A program made the translations under genes and the position numbers. A DNA stretch of 64,000 bases from Litoreibacter janthinus (GTDB lineage Bacteria > Pseudomonadota > Alphaproteobacteria > Rhodobacterales > Rhodobacteraceae), in NCBI RefSeq assembly GCF_900111945.1, contig NZ_FOYO01000001.1, positions 2,487,751-2,551,750 on the forward strand, given 5' to 3'. Positions 1 to 9,820 of the stretch are shown here, piece by piece (position 1 is the stretch's first letter; each line of letters starts with the position of its first letter). Under the pieces are notes generated by a model. It saw only the letters and a list, made by a program, of their open reading frames with translations. It did no database searches and had not been told where the DNA came from.

Positions 1-1128
1 TATGACTTCATCGAAAAGCCCTTCAACATTGACCAGTTGATGGTTGTCATCACCCGCGCGATGGAAACATCGCGCCTACGCCGCGAGAACAACCAGCTTA
101 AACGTGGCGAGGTTGCGTCGGCTGAAATGATCGGCGAAAGCTCTGCCTTTAAGGGATTACAGGCCCAACTCGACAAGGTCACTGGCTCGAATGGACGCGT
201 CATGCTCACTGGCGGTGCTGGGGCAGGGAAGGATGTGGCCGCCCACTACATTCATTCCAACTCCAACCGTGCGCACGCGCCGTTTATCACCGTTAACTGT
301 GCCACCGTTGAGCCAGAGCGGATGGAAGAAGTCCTCTTTGGTCGCGAAAGCAAAGAGCGCGGGGTCGAACCCGGTCTGCTCGAGCAAGCACATGGCGGTA
401 TCATCTTCTTTGACGAAGTCGCTGACATGCCCTTGGGCACGCAATCCAAAATCCTGCGCGTTCTTGTGGAGCAACAATTCCAGCGTGTAGGAGGCAATGA
501 CAAAGTTCGGGTGGACTTGCGGGTGATCTCTTCAACAAATCGCGATCTGAACCAAGCAATCGGCGCGGGCACCTTCCGCGAAGAGCTGTACCACCGCCTG
601 AATGTGGTTCCAATTGCGGTGCCCGGTCTGGAGGACAGACGCGAGGATATCCCGACACTTGCCGAGCATTTCATCGACAGCTTCAACAAGGCGCAAGGCT
701 TGCCCCTCCGCAAACTCACCGATGATGCGATCACTTTGCTGCAAACGATGCAGTGGCCCGGCAACATCCGTCAGCTAAAGAATGTGATCGAGCGTGTGCT
801 GATCCTTGGCCCGGACAAAGGCGACATCGAAGCTAAGGAGCTTCCTCAAAGCGAAGGTGCGCCCGAGAGTGACAGCGGTGTCAGCATCGGCGGTAATATT
901 GCGACCCTGCCATTGCGCGAGGCGCGCGAACTATTCGAGCGTGAATACCTGATGACGCAGATTAACAGGTTTGGTGGAAACATCTCCCGCACGGCAGCTT
1001 TCGTCGGCATGGAGCGGTCAGCACTGCACCGGAAGCTAAAGTCTTTGGGCGTCGTGACCTCGAACAAGGCAGGTGCGCGGATCGCACAAGTGCAAGATGA
1101 TGATATGGCAGCCACCGGCTCCGAATGA
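1..1128 (+). CDS. ntrX: NtrX-type response regulator, 5' end missing
   Basis: The reading frame is open from base 1, so the gene enters from the left; 375 residues are visible. They begin at the end of the receiver domain (the conserved Lys-Pro pair in IEKPFN), followed by an AAA+ ATPase domain with Walker A GGAGAGKD and Walker B IIFFDEVADM, and a C-terminal Fis-type helix-turn-helix (GNISRTAAFVGMERSALHRK). NtrX is the response regulator of the NtrY-NtrX system linked to nitrogen and redox control in alphaproteobacteria. The sigma-54 contact motif GAFTGA is absent where expected between the Walker motifs (ERGVEPGLLEQA instead), which is known for alphaproteobacterial NtrX. The trkA and hfq neighbours support NtrX over NtrC. 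Confidence 0.93.
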   Translation, partial: YDFIEKPFNIDQLMVVITRAMETSRLRRENNQLKRGEVASAEMIGESSAFKGLQAQLDKVTGSNGRVMLTGGAGAGKDVAAHYIHSNSNRAHAPFITVNCATVEPERMEEVLFGRESKERGVEPGLLEQAHGGIIFFDEVADMPLGTQSKILRVLVEQQFQRVGGNDKVRVDLRVISSTNRDLNQAIGAGTFREELYHRLNVVPIAVPGLEDRREDIPTLAEHFIDSFNKAQGLPLRKLTDDAITLLQTMQWPGNIRQLKNVIERVLILGPDKGDIEAKELPQSEGAPESDSGVSIGGNIATLPLREARELFEREYLMTQINRFGGNISRTAAFVGMERSALHRKLKSLGVVTSNKAGARIAQVQDDDMAATGSE

Positions 1129-1219
1129 CGATGCGGGCTAGACTGCGGGGCGCTATCCAATTGACCGCCTCGCGGCCATCTGCCATGGCTAAACACTCGA
1201 ATGAACCGGGGTTAATCCG

Positions 1220-2596
1220 ATGAAAGTCATCATCTGCGGAGCGGGTCAGGTCGGCTGGCAAATTGCCCGCCACCTGTCGAGCGAGAAAAACGACGTCACC
1301 GTCGTCGACAACAACCCAGAACTGGTGGCCCGCGCCACTGAAACGCTGGACGTTCAGGGAATTACCGGTTTTGCCAGTTACCCGGACGTGCTGGATCGGG
1401 CTGGCGCACGCGATGCGGATATGATTATCGCAGCGACCCATTCAGACGAGGTTAATATGGTCACCTGTCAGGTGGCACACTCGGCATTTTCGGTTCCTCG
1501 AAAAATCGCGCGGCTTCGGTCGCAAAGCTATCTCACGGCGATCTATTCCGACCTCTACCGACGCGACCACATGCCGATCGATGTCGTGATCAGCCCTGAA
1601 AAGGAAGTGGCGGAGGCCGCATTGCAACGGCTTGCAGATCCGGCAGCGTTCGACACTGAAAGCTTCCTGTCCGGCCAAGCTCAGCTTTTGGGCATTCAGC
1701 TTGAAGAAGACTGCCCTGTTCTCAACACCCCGTTGCGGCAGCTAACAGAACTGTTCTCAACCCTGCGTGCGGTGGTCGTGGGTGTTAGACGCGAAGGATC
1801 GATGTTCGCACCTGATCCAGGTGATCAGCTGTTTGATGGCGATCAGGTCTATGTTTGCGCCCACCGTGAAGATGTTCCGCGGGCGATGGAGATATTTGGT
1901 AAAACCCAATCCAAACAGGAACGTGTAGTGATTATCGGCGGCGGCAATGTCGGCCTTGCCGTGGCACAGGCGCTCGAAGCGCGCACCGACCGCATTCGCT
2001 GCAAAGTTATCGAGAAAAGCCGCACGATCGCAGAACGGGCCGCCAACGCACTGGAGCGGACAATCGTGCTTCACGGTGACGGTCTAAGCGCCGACCTCTT
2101 GGCCGAGGCGAATATCTCGCGCGCTGACGCGGTGCTTTGTGTCACAGATGATGATAAGACCAATTTGCTGGCCGCCGTGCGCGCCAAGGCCGAAGGCTGC
2201 CCGATGGCAATCGCTTTGGTGAACGACCCGACCTTGGTTCCGTTGATGGAGCCGTTAAATGTCGACGCTTACATCAACCCGCGCGCGACCACCGTGTCAT
2301 CGATCCTGCGCCACATCCGTCACGGGCGCGTGCGACAGATCTATTCCATCGGCGACGCTGAGGCCGAGGTGATTGAAGCGCAAGTTCTGTCCACGTCACC
2401 AATCTCGGGGCAGCGCATACGCGACATCAGCTTCCCGGAAGGCGTGTTGGTCGGAGCTATCCAAAAGGGCTCCAAAGTTGTGCGGCCCGAAGGCGGCACA
2501 CGCGTTGAGGAAGGCGATATCATCGTGATCTTCGCGCTGACCGCCGACGTCCCAGAGGTCGAGCGGCTGTTGCAGGTCTCGGTCGACTTCTTCTGA
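1220..2596 (+). CDS. trkA: Trk potassium uptake regulatory protein TrkA
   Basis: A 458-residue cytosolic protein with two tandem RCK units. Each starts with a Rossmann dinucleotide-binding motif (IICGAGQVGWQIA at the N-terminus, IIGGGNVGLAVA near residue 237) and is followed by a TrkA-C domain. TrkA binds NAD(H) or ATP and gates the TrkH potassium channel at the inner membrane. The full double-RCK length is standard for the family. It lies 91 bp after ntrX and directly before trkH with a 2-bp gap, so the two Trk subunits are co-transcribed. Confidence 0.96.
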   Translation: MKVIICGAGQVGWQIARHLSSEKNDVTVVDNNPELVARATETLDVQGITGFASYPDVLDRAGARDADMIIAATHSDEVNMVTCQVAHSAFSVPRKIARLRSQSYLTAIYSDLYRRDHMPIDVVISPEKEVAEAALQRLADPAAFDTESFLSGQAQLLGIQLEEDCPVLNTPLRQLTELFSTLRAVVVGVRREGSMFAPDPGDQLFDGDQVYVCAHREDVPRAMEIFGKTQSKQERVVIIGGGNVGLAVAQALEARTDRIRCKVIEKSRTIAERAANALERTIVLHGDGLSADLLAEANISRADAVLCVTDDDKTNLLAAVRAKAEGCPMAIALVNDPTLVPLMEPLNVDAYINPRATTVSSILRHIRHGRVRQIYSIGDAEAEVIEAQVLSTSPISGQRIRDISFPEGVLVGAIQKGSKVVRPEGGTRVEEGDIIVIFALTADVPEVERLLQVSVDFF

Positions 2597-2598
2597 TC

Positions 2599-4146
2599 AT
2601 GATGCAGGGTCCTCCAGCCTCGAAACTCCCTGTGGTGCTTCGGTTGCCCTTGGTTGTGCAGTTGATGGGGACAGGGGCCGTTGCCATGCTAATCCCTGCG
2701 ATCCACGCTTTGGCCCTTGGCCAGCACCGTGTGGCGCAACCGTTCTTCTACGGCGCCATCCTGTTTGGCGTGTTGGCAGTGCTAGTCGGGCTTGCGACGT
2801 ATCAACAGCCGGTGCGTAACGTCGCGCGCAGCCAGTTGCTAACATTGGTGGCGACCTATCTGGTGCTGCCCGTGATGCTCGCGATCCCGCTTCACGAAGC
2901 GCGGCCGTCAATGTCATTCTTCAATGCCTATTTTGAAATGGTCTCAAGCATCACCACAACAGGCGCGTCGATCCTTGATACACCGCGCATTGTGCCTGAC
3001 CCGATCCATCTTTGGCGCGGCGTGGTTGGCTGGATGGGTGGCTTTCTCGTGATCCTGTCCGCCGTGGCGGTTCTGGCCCCGATGACATTGGGTGGGTTTG
3101 AAGTTATGCGCCCCACTGCGTCAAGTGGTGGACGACCCGGTTCTGGTGCGCAGCTTGCCAAAGCGACAGAGCCAAACCTGCGTATCGCGCGATACACAGC
3201 AAAAATTCTGCCCATTTACGTGTCCTTCACTCTGGTGATATGGCTGCTTCAGGTGACCAGCGGCACCGGAAGCTTTCACGGCTTGATGATCGCGCTGGCG
3301 ACCATGTCCACGAGTGGCATCCTGCCGCTCAAATCAATGGTCGATATGGGGATTTCAATCCCCGCAGAGGTGGTGATCTTTGCCTTCCTGATCCTTGCAG
3401 TGACGCGGCAGGTAATCTCGCTGCCTTTCGACAAGCACTATTTTCCCAGCCTCAGAAATGACCCCGAGATGCGGGTGGCGCTGTCCTTCGTCATCATCGT
3501 ACCGCTGGTCCTCTGGTTCCGCCATTTCATCGGTGCGATTGAAGTGAACGAAGAGGCTGACGTGCTGGCGTCCTTAAAGGCATACTGGGGGGCGACCTTC
3601 ACCGTATTTTCATTCCTGACAACCACTGGCTTCGTCTCCACTGATTGGGAGGCTGCGCGGGATTGGTCGGCGCTCCCGACTCCGGGTCTGGTTCTGGCCG
3701 GCCTTGCTATCATGGGCGGGGGCGTTGCCACGACCGCTGGCGGCGTCAAATTGCTTCGGTTCTATGCGCTCTACAAACACGGGTTGCGCGAGATGGAGCG
3801 GCTTGTTCACCCGTCTTCGGTCGGCGGAGGGGGGCGAATTGGGCGCGGGATGCGTCGGGAAGGCGCATTCATCGCGTGGATATTTTTCATGCTGTTCGCC
3901 CTGTCGATTGCCGGTGTTGTTGTGGCTCTGGCCTTTGCGGGGCTTCGCTTCGACGAAGCGGTGATCTTTGCGATCTCGGCGCTGTCAACCACAGGTCCTT
4001 TGGTCAATGTCGCTCTGGATAACGGCGCCAACTACGCGGATCTTGGCACAGAGGCCAAAGCCATTCTAATCGGCGCCATGGTATTGGGGCGGATGGAGAC
4101 GCTCGCAATCATCGCCTTGTTCAACCCTGACTTCTGGCGACGATAG
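2599..4146 (+). CDS. trkH: Trk potassium uptake transmembrane subunit TrkH
   Basis: A 515-residue polytopic inner-membrane protein. Four pore-loop sequences typical of the Trk/Ktr/HKT family can be seen in order: SSITTTGASIL, ATMSTSGILPL, SFLTTTGFVST and SALSTTGPLVN, each with the selectivity-filter glycine. The start ATG is preceded 2 bp earlier by the trkA stop; an adjacent second ATG is also possible. With TrkA it forms the low-affinity potassium importer used for turgor and pH control. Confidence 0.95.
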   Translation: MMQGPPASKLPVVLRLPLVVQLMGTGAVAMLIPAIHALALGQHRVAQPFFYGAILFGVLAVLVGLATYQQPVRNVARSQLLTLVATYLVLPVMLAIPLHEARPSMSFFNAYFEMVSSITTTGASILDTPRIVPDPIHLWRGVVGWMGGFLVILSAVAVLAPMTLGGFEVMRPTASSGGRPGSGAQLAKATEPNLRIARYTAKILPIYVSFTLVIWLLQVTSGTGSFHGLMIALATMSTSGILPLKSMVDMGISIPAEVVIFAFLILAVTRQVISLPFDKHYFPSLRNDPEMRVALSFVIIVPLVLWFRHFIGAIEVNEEADVLASLKAYWGATFTVFSFLTTTGFVSTDWEAARDWSALPTPGLVLAGLAIMGGGVATTAGGVKLLRFYALYKHGLREMERLVHPSSVGGGGRIGRGMRREGAFIAWIFFMLFALSIAGVVVALAFAGLRFDEAVIFAISALSTTGPLVNVALDNGANYADLGTEAKAILIGAMVLGRMETLAIIALFNPDFWRR

Positions 4147-4283
4147 GCGTAAACCTGCGGGAAAACCTCTATTTCGGGGCTGGACCTCAAATAAATCCCA
4201 AGACATACTGCGAATTCATCAGGGACAGTGTGTCAAATTCATTGGCACTCGCACAGCAAGCGCAAGAAAAAAGGCAATAAAAA

Positions 4284-4517
4284 ATGGCCGCTGATAAGCA
4301 AAACCTTCAAGATGCATTTCTGAATAATGTCCGGAAAACGAAGATTCCGGTGACGATCTTTTTGATCAACGGCGTCAAATTGCAGGGCGTCATCACTTGG
4401 TTTGATAACTTCTGTGTCTTGCTACGTCGTGATGGTCAGTCGCAGCTGGTCTATAAGCATGCGATCTCTACGATTATGCCATCGCAGCCCATCAACCTTT
4501 ATGACGGTGAAGAGTAA
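4284..4517 (+). CDS. hfq: RNA chaperone Hfq
   Basis: A 77-residue Sm-like protein with the Sm1 region ([22 protein letters not shown]) and the Sm2 signature YKHAISTI. Hfq forms a hexamer that binds A-rich and U-rich RNA and pairs small RNAs with mRNAs. Its position between trkH and hflX is the usual alphaproteobacterial arrangement. The 137-bp gap after trkH leaves room for its own promoter. Hfq is relevant to the candidate small RNA at 38745-38821, which ends in a long U-tract. Confidence 0.97.
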   Translation: MAADKQNLQDAFLNNVRKTKIPVTIFLINGVKLQGVITWFDNFCVLLRRDGQSQLVYKHAISTIMPSQPINLYDGEE

Positions 4518-5794
4518 TTCTTGAAACCGAAGAGGCTGGCCTCACCCGCGCTTGGGTGATCCACCCCGACATCAAAGATATAAAGGCACGCAGGCTTCCG
4601 AGCTTTGCACTGTCTGAGGCTGTCTCGCTTGCAGACGCCTTGCCCGGACTTGAAGTCGCGGGCTCTGAGATTGTGCCTTTGCCAAAGGTCAAAGCAGGCA
4701 CACTGTTTGGCACTGGCAAGATTGCCGAGTTGAAGACCCGCCTGAAAGAGGCCGAGGTCGAGCTGGTCCTGATCGACGGCCCTGTCTCTCCGGTGCAGCA
4801 GCGCAATCTGGAAAAGGAATGGGGTGTCAAAATCCTCGACCGCACCGGCCTGATCCTTGAAATCTTTTCCGACCGTGCGGCGACACGCGAAGGTGTGTTG
4901 CAGGTTGAACTGGCCGCCCTCAGCTATCAGCGCACGCGTCTGGTTCGCGCTTGGACACACTTGGAGCGCCAACGCGGTGGTTTGGGATTTGTTGGCGGGC
5001 CAGGGGAGACCCAGATCGAGGCCGACCGCCGCGCCATCGACGACGCCATCGTACGCATCCGCCGCCAGCTAGAGAAAACCGTCAAAACCCGCGAATTGCA
5101 CCGCGCCGCGCGCGCAAAGGTGCCGTATCCGGTTGTGGCGCTTGTTGGCTATACCAACGCAGGCAAGTCCACGTTGTTCAACCGGCTGACGGGCGCAGAG
5201 GTGTTCGTTAAGGACATGCTCTTTGCCACGCTGGATCCAACCATGCGTTCGGTCGAGTTGCCGGACGGGCTAGAAATTATAATGTCCGACACTGTGGGAT
5301 TCATCTCGGACCTGCCAACCCAGCTTGTCGCGGCCTTCCGCGCAACATTGGAAGAGGTGCTGAGCGCTGATCTGGTGCTTCATGTCCGCGATATTTCGCA
5401 TCCTGAATCTGAAGGACAGGCGCGAGATGTTCGGCTGATCATGGCTGATTTGGGCGTCGACAAAGATGTGCCGGTGCTGGAGGTCTGGAACAAGTCCGAC
5501 CAGCTGAGCGCGGACGCGTTGGAAACGGCGACGAACAAGGCAGACCGCAACGACCAGATCTTCCTGACCTCTGCCATCAGCGGTGCCGGCATCGATACGC
5601 TGCTTGATGCAGTATCCACATTGCTGCGAGCGGGTTCCACCACAGAGATCCTTGAACTTGGCTTCGCTGACGGCAAAGCGCGCGCTTGGCTGTTCGGGCA
5701 AGAGGTTGTCGACAGCGAGGAGCAGACCGAAACCGGCTTCAAGCTTACAGTCACGTGGAATGCGACCCAAAAAGGCCAGTTCGAAAAGCTCTGA
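4517..5794 (+). CDS. hflX: Ribosome-associated GTPase HflX
   Basis: HflX splits stalled ribosomes in a GTP-dependent way. The protein has the N-terminal HflX domain with the glycine-rich linker (ERQRGGLGFVGGPGETQIE), then a G domain with Walker A GYTNAGKST, G3 DTVGF and G4 NKSD. The first ordinary start codon is GTG at 4556 (412 residues), but the frame stays open upstream to 4511, and the upstream residues (LETEEAGLTRAW, then VIHPDIK) look like the family N-terminus. No ATG, GTG or TTG lies in that upstream part; ATT at 4517, overlapping the hfq stop TAA by one base and following GGTGAAGAG, is the best candidate, so I place the start there with reservation. Confidence 0.9.
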   Translation: MLETEEAGLTRAWVIHPDIKDIKARRLPSFALSEAVSLADALPGLEVAGSEIVPLPKVKAGTLFGTGKIAELKTRLKEAEVELVLIDGPVSPVQQRNLEKEWGVKILDRTGLILEIFSDRAATREGVLQVELAALSYQRTRLVRAWTHLERQRGGLGFVGGPGETQIEADRRAIDDAIVRIRRQLEKTVKTRELHRAARAKVPYPVVALVGYTNAGKSTLFNRLTGAEVFVKDMLFATLDPTMRSVELPDGLEIIMSDTVGFISDLPTQLVAAFRATLEEVLSADLVLHVRDISHPESEGQARDVRLIMADLGVDKDVPVLEVWNKSDQLSADALETATNKADRNDQIFLTSAISGAGIDTLLDAVSTLLRAGSTTEILELGFADGKARAWLFGQEVVDSEEQTETGFKLTVTWNATQKGQFEKL

Positions 5795-5852
5795 CCGTCG
5801 CCTTGAGCAAATCGCGGCCTATATGCGTGTATAACGCAAGAGGAGCATTCCC

Positions 5853-6260
5853 ATGACCGGCACGTATCTAATCCTATACGGAAGCACGTTCGCCATCTTT
5901 CTGGCCCTTGATTACGTAGGACTCAGCTATTTAATCAAGCCCACCTTCGAGCGATATATACCCGATCTGCTGCTAGATCAGCCGCGCTTCGGTCCGGCCC
6001 TCATGTTCTATGCCTTCTACATCATCGGCCTTTTGTGGTTCGTCTCGGTGCCTGCGCTCTCAGGCGACAAATCCCTGCTATGGGTCTTTGGATCGGCCGC
6101 GTTCTTGGGCGCGCTCGGGTACGGCACATATGAGTTCACGTCGCTTGCGGTGATGAAAGGTTGGAGTTGGACGATGGTTGCCACCGACCTGATATGGGGA
6201 ACTGTTCTGACGGGCGTTTCGGCAACAGCAGGTGTGGCACTTACCCGAGCCTTTACATAG
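5853..6260 (+). CDS. DUF2177 family membrane protein
   Basis: A 135-residue hydrophobic protein with four predicted membrane segments (about residues 5-25, 48-68, 75-95 and 105-130). The opening LDYVGLSYLIKP and the later FYIIGLLWF are typical of the DUF2177 family, whose function is unknown. A good ribosome-binding site (AGAGGAG) sits 8 bp before the ATG. It is a single gene between hflX and the convergent acylase gene. Confidence 0.8.
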   Translation: MTGTYLILYGSTFAIFLALDYVGLSYLIKPTFERYIPDLLLDQPRFGPALMFYAFYIIGLLWFVSVPALSGDKSLLWVFGSAAFLGALGYGTYEFTSLAVMKGWSWTMVATDLIWGTVLTGVSATAGVALTRAFT

Positions 6261-6377
6261 CGCAGGGATTAAGGCCGCATCGGCAATCGTCACGGCCATT
6301 GTTGAATAGGGGTGAAAGAGCAACTTGACGAGGCTGACCGCTCTGTCCAAGCCGCCACTGCGCGAGACGCCCTTTGG

Positions 6378-8846
6378 CTATTCGCCCGATGGCACCAGCG
6401 TAATCGTTCCGACGGCCCCTGCGCGCGCAAGCTCCGGGTCCAGTGACATCGGGATATATTCCCCGCGACGCCACAGCACGCCCAGATCATCGTAATGTCG
6501 CGACAACGGGTGACCAGATTGGCCAGTCGACATTACGAAAAGAGAACTATCGGGATCACCGAAATCATAGACCCCGCGATAGCCTGCTGCGTGGACGTTC
6601 TGGAACGGTTCAGGGCCTTTTCCAGAAGTTCGGCCGCGGAGCAACGTGTTGTCACCACCAGAAGTGGATTGGCGAATATTCACAAAGACCGACAGCAGTG
6701 GGACGCTGCCCAGAACTTGGTGGTCATGGGTCGCCTCATGGGCGTCGCCCCACCGCCAGCTTTCGATGGCCGTGCCGTATTTCTCACTCAGCCAGACAAG
6801 GGCGTCATCCAGCGCCTGACGGGAGATGTCGGTGCAGGTCTCGACCGGTGCAGATTGCAGAACGTCACACCACACCGCAGCGTTGTCTGCGTTACGGAAC
6901 ACGCGCTCGATGAATAATGGCTCCACATGGGTGAATTCGGTTTCAAGCGGGCCCAGCTCATCGCGGATCAGGCGCGACTGAAGCGCACGTAGCCATGCGG
7001 CGTAGATCAACGGCTCTGGCAAGTGTTCGGACATCTCGCCATTCCACTGCGCCATGAGTTCCAGCGCACGCTGACGTTGCCGCTCTGGCGTGCCTTCCGG
7101 TGCGGCTTCGCCGGTGAACCACAAGTCGGCGGCAATTAGCGGCAACAACGACCGCGCGGTGAAGGAAACCGTATCCAGTTGCGCTTCGACGAAGCTGTCG
7201 CGCGTGTGGACCTGACGGTTCAGCATCAGCCGCCGCCAGCGCTGCACGCGCTGCGTATCGCCATAGGTATAGCTTACGTGGTCGGGGAAGGGGCGCTCGA
7301 TGACCTTGTTGTTGGTGTTCCCCAGAATGCCCCCCGCTGGGCGCTGAAATTCTGGGTTCGATGCATAGGGCATAACCCCCAACCAGCGATTCTGAGCGAG
7401 CCAGCCGGGCGATGGAATCCGCCCCTGCGATTGATGCGCGGGGTTTCGGCGTGGGATATGGCCGATTGTTTTCAACGCGATCCCGTTCTGATCCACAATC
7501 GTCAGGTTCTGGGCAGGCGCGATATACTCGGCAGCGGCGGCAATCACTTCTTCCGCGCTGCTCGCCCGCATCAGTCGCAAAGCCGCTTGGATCGATGTGT
7601 CCTTGTCCGTGAGCAAAGTCCAGCTTAAGGCGGCCTCATGCCCCAGAGGAGTGATCGTACCAAGATTGTAATGCGTATCGGGAAGAATTGGTCCGTTGTC
7701 GGTCCACCGCAAGGTAAGTGTTTGCGACTGCGCATCTTTGATCTCGATAATCGACTGTGCGGTTTTGAACGGCTTGTAGCCGTCCGGCGTCAGGTATTCC
7801 TCTGGGTTGTCGGGGTTCAGCTTTTCGATCAGCACATCCTGATCATCCACATAGGCCGTGGTCAGCCCCCAGCCGACCTTGTCGGATCGGCCCGTCAGAA
7901 CCACCGGCATTCCCGGAATGGTGCCACCGATTACCCCACCCGAGGACAAATCCAACCGCGCCAGATACCAGATCGACGGGGCCGACAAACCCAAATGCGG
8001 GTCGTTTGCCAGCAAGGTTCCGCCTGCGGCAGACCGCTCCGGTGCCGCCGCGAAAGCGTTTGAGGCACCTGCAAGCCCGTGTTCAGGGAACGGGGATAGC
8101 GGGTCTTTTGGCGCGCTGGTGTTGGCGGCATAGCGCGGCAGATCAAGGCCCTGCATCAAACCCGCATAATCCAGCGCAGCAATTCCAGGCCCCGGGGTGT
8201 CCGGCAACAAATCACGCAGGCGCTCGGTTGGAAGCAACAACGACGCACGCGCCCGAATGACCTCTTCCTCAAGATGGCCGGAAAGTTGCAGGCCCATGAT
8301 CTTGATGACAGCAATGCTATCCGCAGGCTGCCAAGGGGCGATCTGCGGCGAGAAAACAAAAAACTCCGGTGCGCCGCGTCCCAAAGCGTCTTGGTTCACC
8401 GTGCGCAGCCACGCGTTCACGCCCGCACTGTAAGCCTCCAAGGCGGCAATTGTATCGGCGTCCTGTGCCGACAGCGAGCGTTGCGCGAGACCGTAGAGAT
8501 CAAGCCTGCGGATAAGCTTGTCGATATTGAGAGTCCGTTCCCCGAACAACTCGCTCAGCCGCCCTTGGGCCGTGCGCCGCAACATGGTCATCTGCCAAAG
8601 GCGGTCCTGCGCATGCGCAAATCCTAGTCCGAAATAGACGTCCTCATCCGCATCAGCGAAAATATGCGGGACACCGGAATTGTTGCGGATGATCTCAACC
8701 TGACCGGAAATAGCGGGCACCGTGTAGTCGGCGTTGTAATCCACCAAAGACCGCGAGGCGAGGTAATACACCGCCATCAGCGCCAGCCCAGCCAGCGCCG
8801 AAAGCAGCATAAAAAGCCGCAAAGACCATTTGAAAACCAGACCCAT
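6378..8846 (-). CDS. Penicillin acylase family protein (Ntn hydrolase)
   Basis: An 822-residue protein with an N-terminal signal or anchor helix (residues 8-30) for export to the periplasm. It has the family's HIFADADEDVYFGLGFAHAQDR region and, after a spacer, the GASNAFA sequence: Ser262 followed by Asn263 would become the new N-terminus of the beta chain after self-cleavage and act as the nucleophile. Members hydrolyse amides such as beta-lactam side chains or acyl-homoserine lactones; the substrate cannot be read from the sequence. The gene is a single unit, divergent from the dehydrogenase at 8945. Confidence 0.92.
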   Translation of the reverse strand: MGLVFKWSLRLFMLLSALAGLALMAVYYLASRSLVDYNADYTVPAISGQVEIIRNNSGVPHIFADADEDVYFGLGFAHAQDRLWQMTMLRRTAQGRLSELFGERTLNIDKLIRRLDLYGLAQRSLSAQDADTIAALEAYSAGVNAWLRTVNQDALGRGAPEFFVFSPQIAPWQPADSIAVIKIMGLQLSGHLEEEVIRARASLLLPTERLRDLLPDTPGPGIAALDYAGLMQGLDLPRYAANTSAPKDPLSPFPEHGLAGASNAFAAAPERSAAGGTLLANDPHLGLSAPSIWYLARLDLSSGGVIGGTIPGMPVVLTGRSDKVGWGLTTAYVDDQDVLIEKLNPDNPEEYLTPDGYKPFKTAQSIIEIKDAQSQTLTLRWTDNGPILPDTHYNLGTITPLGHEAALSWTLLTDKDTSIQAALRLMRASSAEEVIAAAAEYIAPAQNLTIVDQNGIALKTIGHIPRRNPAHQSQGRIPSPGWLAQNRWLGVMPYASNPEFQRPAGGILGNTNNKVIERPFPDHVSYTYGDTQRVQRWRRLMLNRQVHTRDSFVEAQLDTVSFTARSLLPLIAADLWFTGEAAPEGTPERQRQRALELMAQWNGEMSEHLPEPLIYAAWLRALQSRLIRDELGPLETEFTHVEPLFIERVFRNADNAAVWCDVLQSAPVETCTDISRQALDDALVWLSEKYGTAIESWRWGDAHEATHDHQVLGSVPLLSVFVNIRQSTSGGDNTLLRGRTSGKGPEPFQNVHAAGYRGVYDFGDPDSSLFVMSTGQSGHPLSRHYDDLGVLWRRGEYIPMSLDPELARAGAVGTITLVPSGE

Positions 8847-8944
8847 CGCACCACCTTGCTGACGCCGCGCTATTGACGCCTCAGCCCCTGTCGTTACATC
8901 GGTTAGCAGGCATAATCAAACAGTTGAAATGGGAGGGCCGCACC

Positions 8945-9820
8945 ATGGCCAAAGTGAGTTTTCTGGGATTGGGCGTCATGGGCTACCCGATGGCTGGGCA
9001 TTTGGTGAAAGCTGGCCACGAGGTCACCGTTTACAACAGAACAGCCGCCAAAGCCGAAAAATGGGCGGCCGAGCATGGGGGCCCGTTTGCCAACACGCCG
9101 CGCGAGGCGGCTAAAGGCGCCGATTTCGTGATGGCATGTGTTGGCAATGATGACGACTTGCGGTCCGTCTGTTTGGGCGATGACGGGGCGTTCGCTGGTA
9201 TGTCTGCTGGCACGATTTTCGTAGACCACACCACTGTGTCCGCAAAAGTGACACGTGAACTTTATGCTGAGGCAGATGCCAAACAGATCAGCTTTGTCGA
9301 TGCGCCTGTCTCCGGCGGCCAAGCCGGGGCCGAGAACGGTCAACTCGGCGTTATGTGCGGCGGCGACCAAGGTGCTTATGACCGTGCAGAGCCAATTATC
9401 GACGCCTACGCCAAGGCCTGCAAACGTCTGGGAGAGAACGGGGCAGGGCAGTTGACCAAAATGGTCAACCAGATCTGCATCGCTGGTCTGGTGCAGGGTC
9501 TGTCCGAGGCGCTGCATTTCGCCGATAAAGCCGGATTGGACGGGAAAGCCGTGGTTGAGGTCATCTCCCAAGGCGCCGCAGGATCGTGGCAAATGTCAAA
9601 CCGCTACGAGACCATGATCGACGACGAGTTCAACCACGGTTTCGCGGTAGACTGGATGCGCAAGGATCTGGGGATTTGCCTCGATACCGCCAACGAGAAC
9701 GGCGCATCGCTGCCCGTGACGGCGTTGGTCGATCAATTCTACAAGGACGTCCAAAAAATTGGCGGCGGGCGTTGGGATACATCGTCGCTGATCAAGAGGC
9801 TCAGGGCGCTGGACGGGTAA
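8945..9820 (+). CDS. NAD(P)-dependent beta-hydroxyacid dehydrogenase
   Basis: A 291-residue member of the 3-hydroxyisobutyrate / tartronate semialdehyde reductase family. The Rossmann motif GLGVMGYPMAGHL opens the protein, VDAPVSGGQAGAENG is the substrate-binding signature, and the catalytic lysine is in GQLTKMVNQ. I chose ATG 8945 over an upstream in-frame ATG (8873) because it places the Rossmann strand at residue 3 and is preceded by GGGAGGG. It oxidises a short beta-hydroxyacid with NAD(P); the exact substrate is open. Confidence 0.92.
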   Translation: MAKVSFLGLGVMGYPMAGHLVKAGHEVTVYNRTAAKAEKWAAEHGGPFANTPREAAKGADFVMACVGNDDDLRSVCLGDDGAFAGMSAGTIFVDHTTVSAKVTRELYAEADAKQISFVDAPVSGGQAGAENGQLGVMCGGDQGAYDRAEPIIDAYAKACKRLGENGAGQLTKMVNQICIAGLVQGLSEALHFADKAGLDGKAVVEVISQGAAGSWQMSNRYETMIDDEFNHGFAVDWMRKDLGICLDTANENGASLPVTALVDQFYKDVQKIGGGRWDTSSLIKRLRALDG

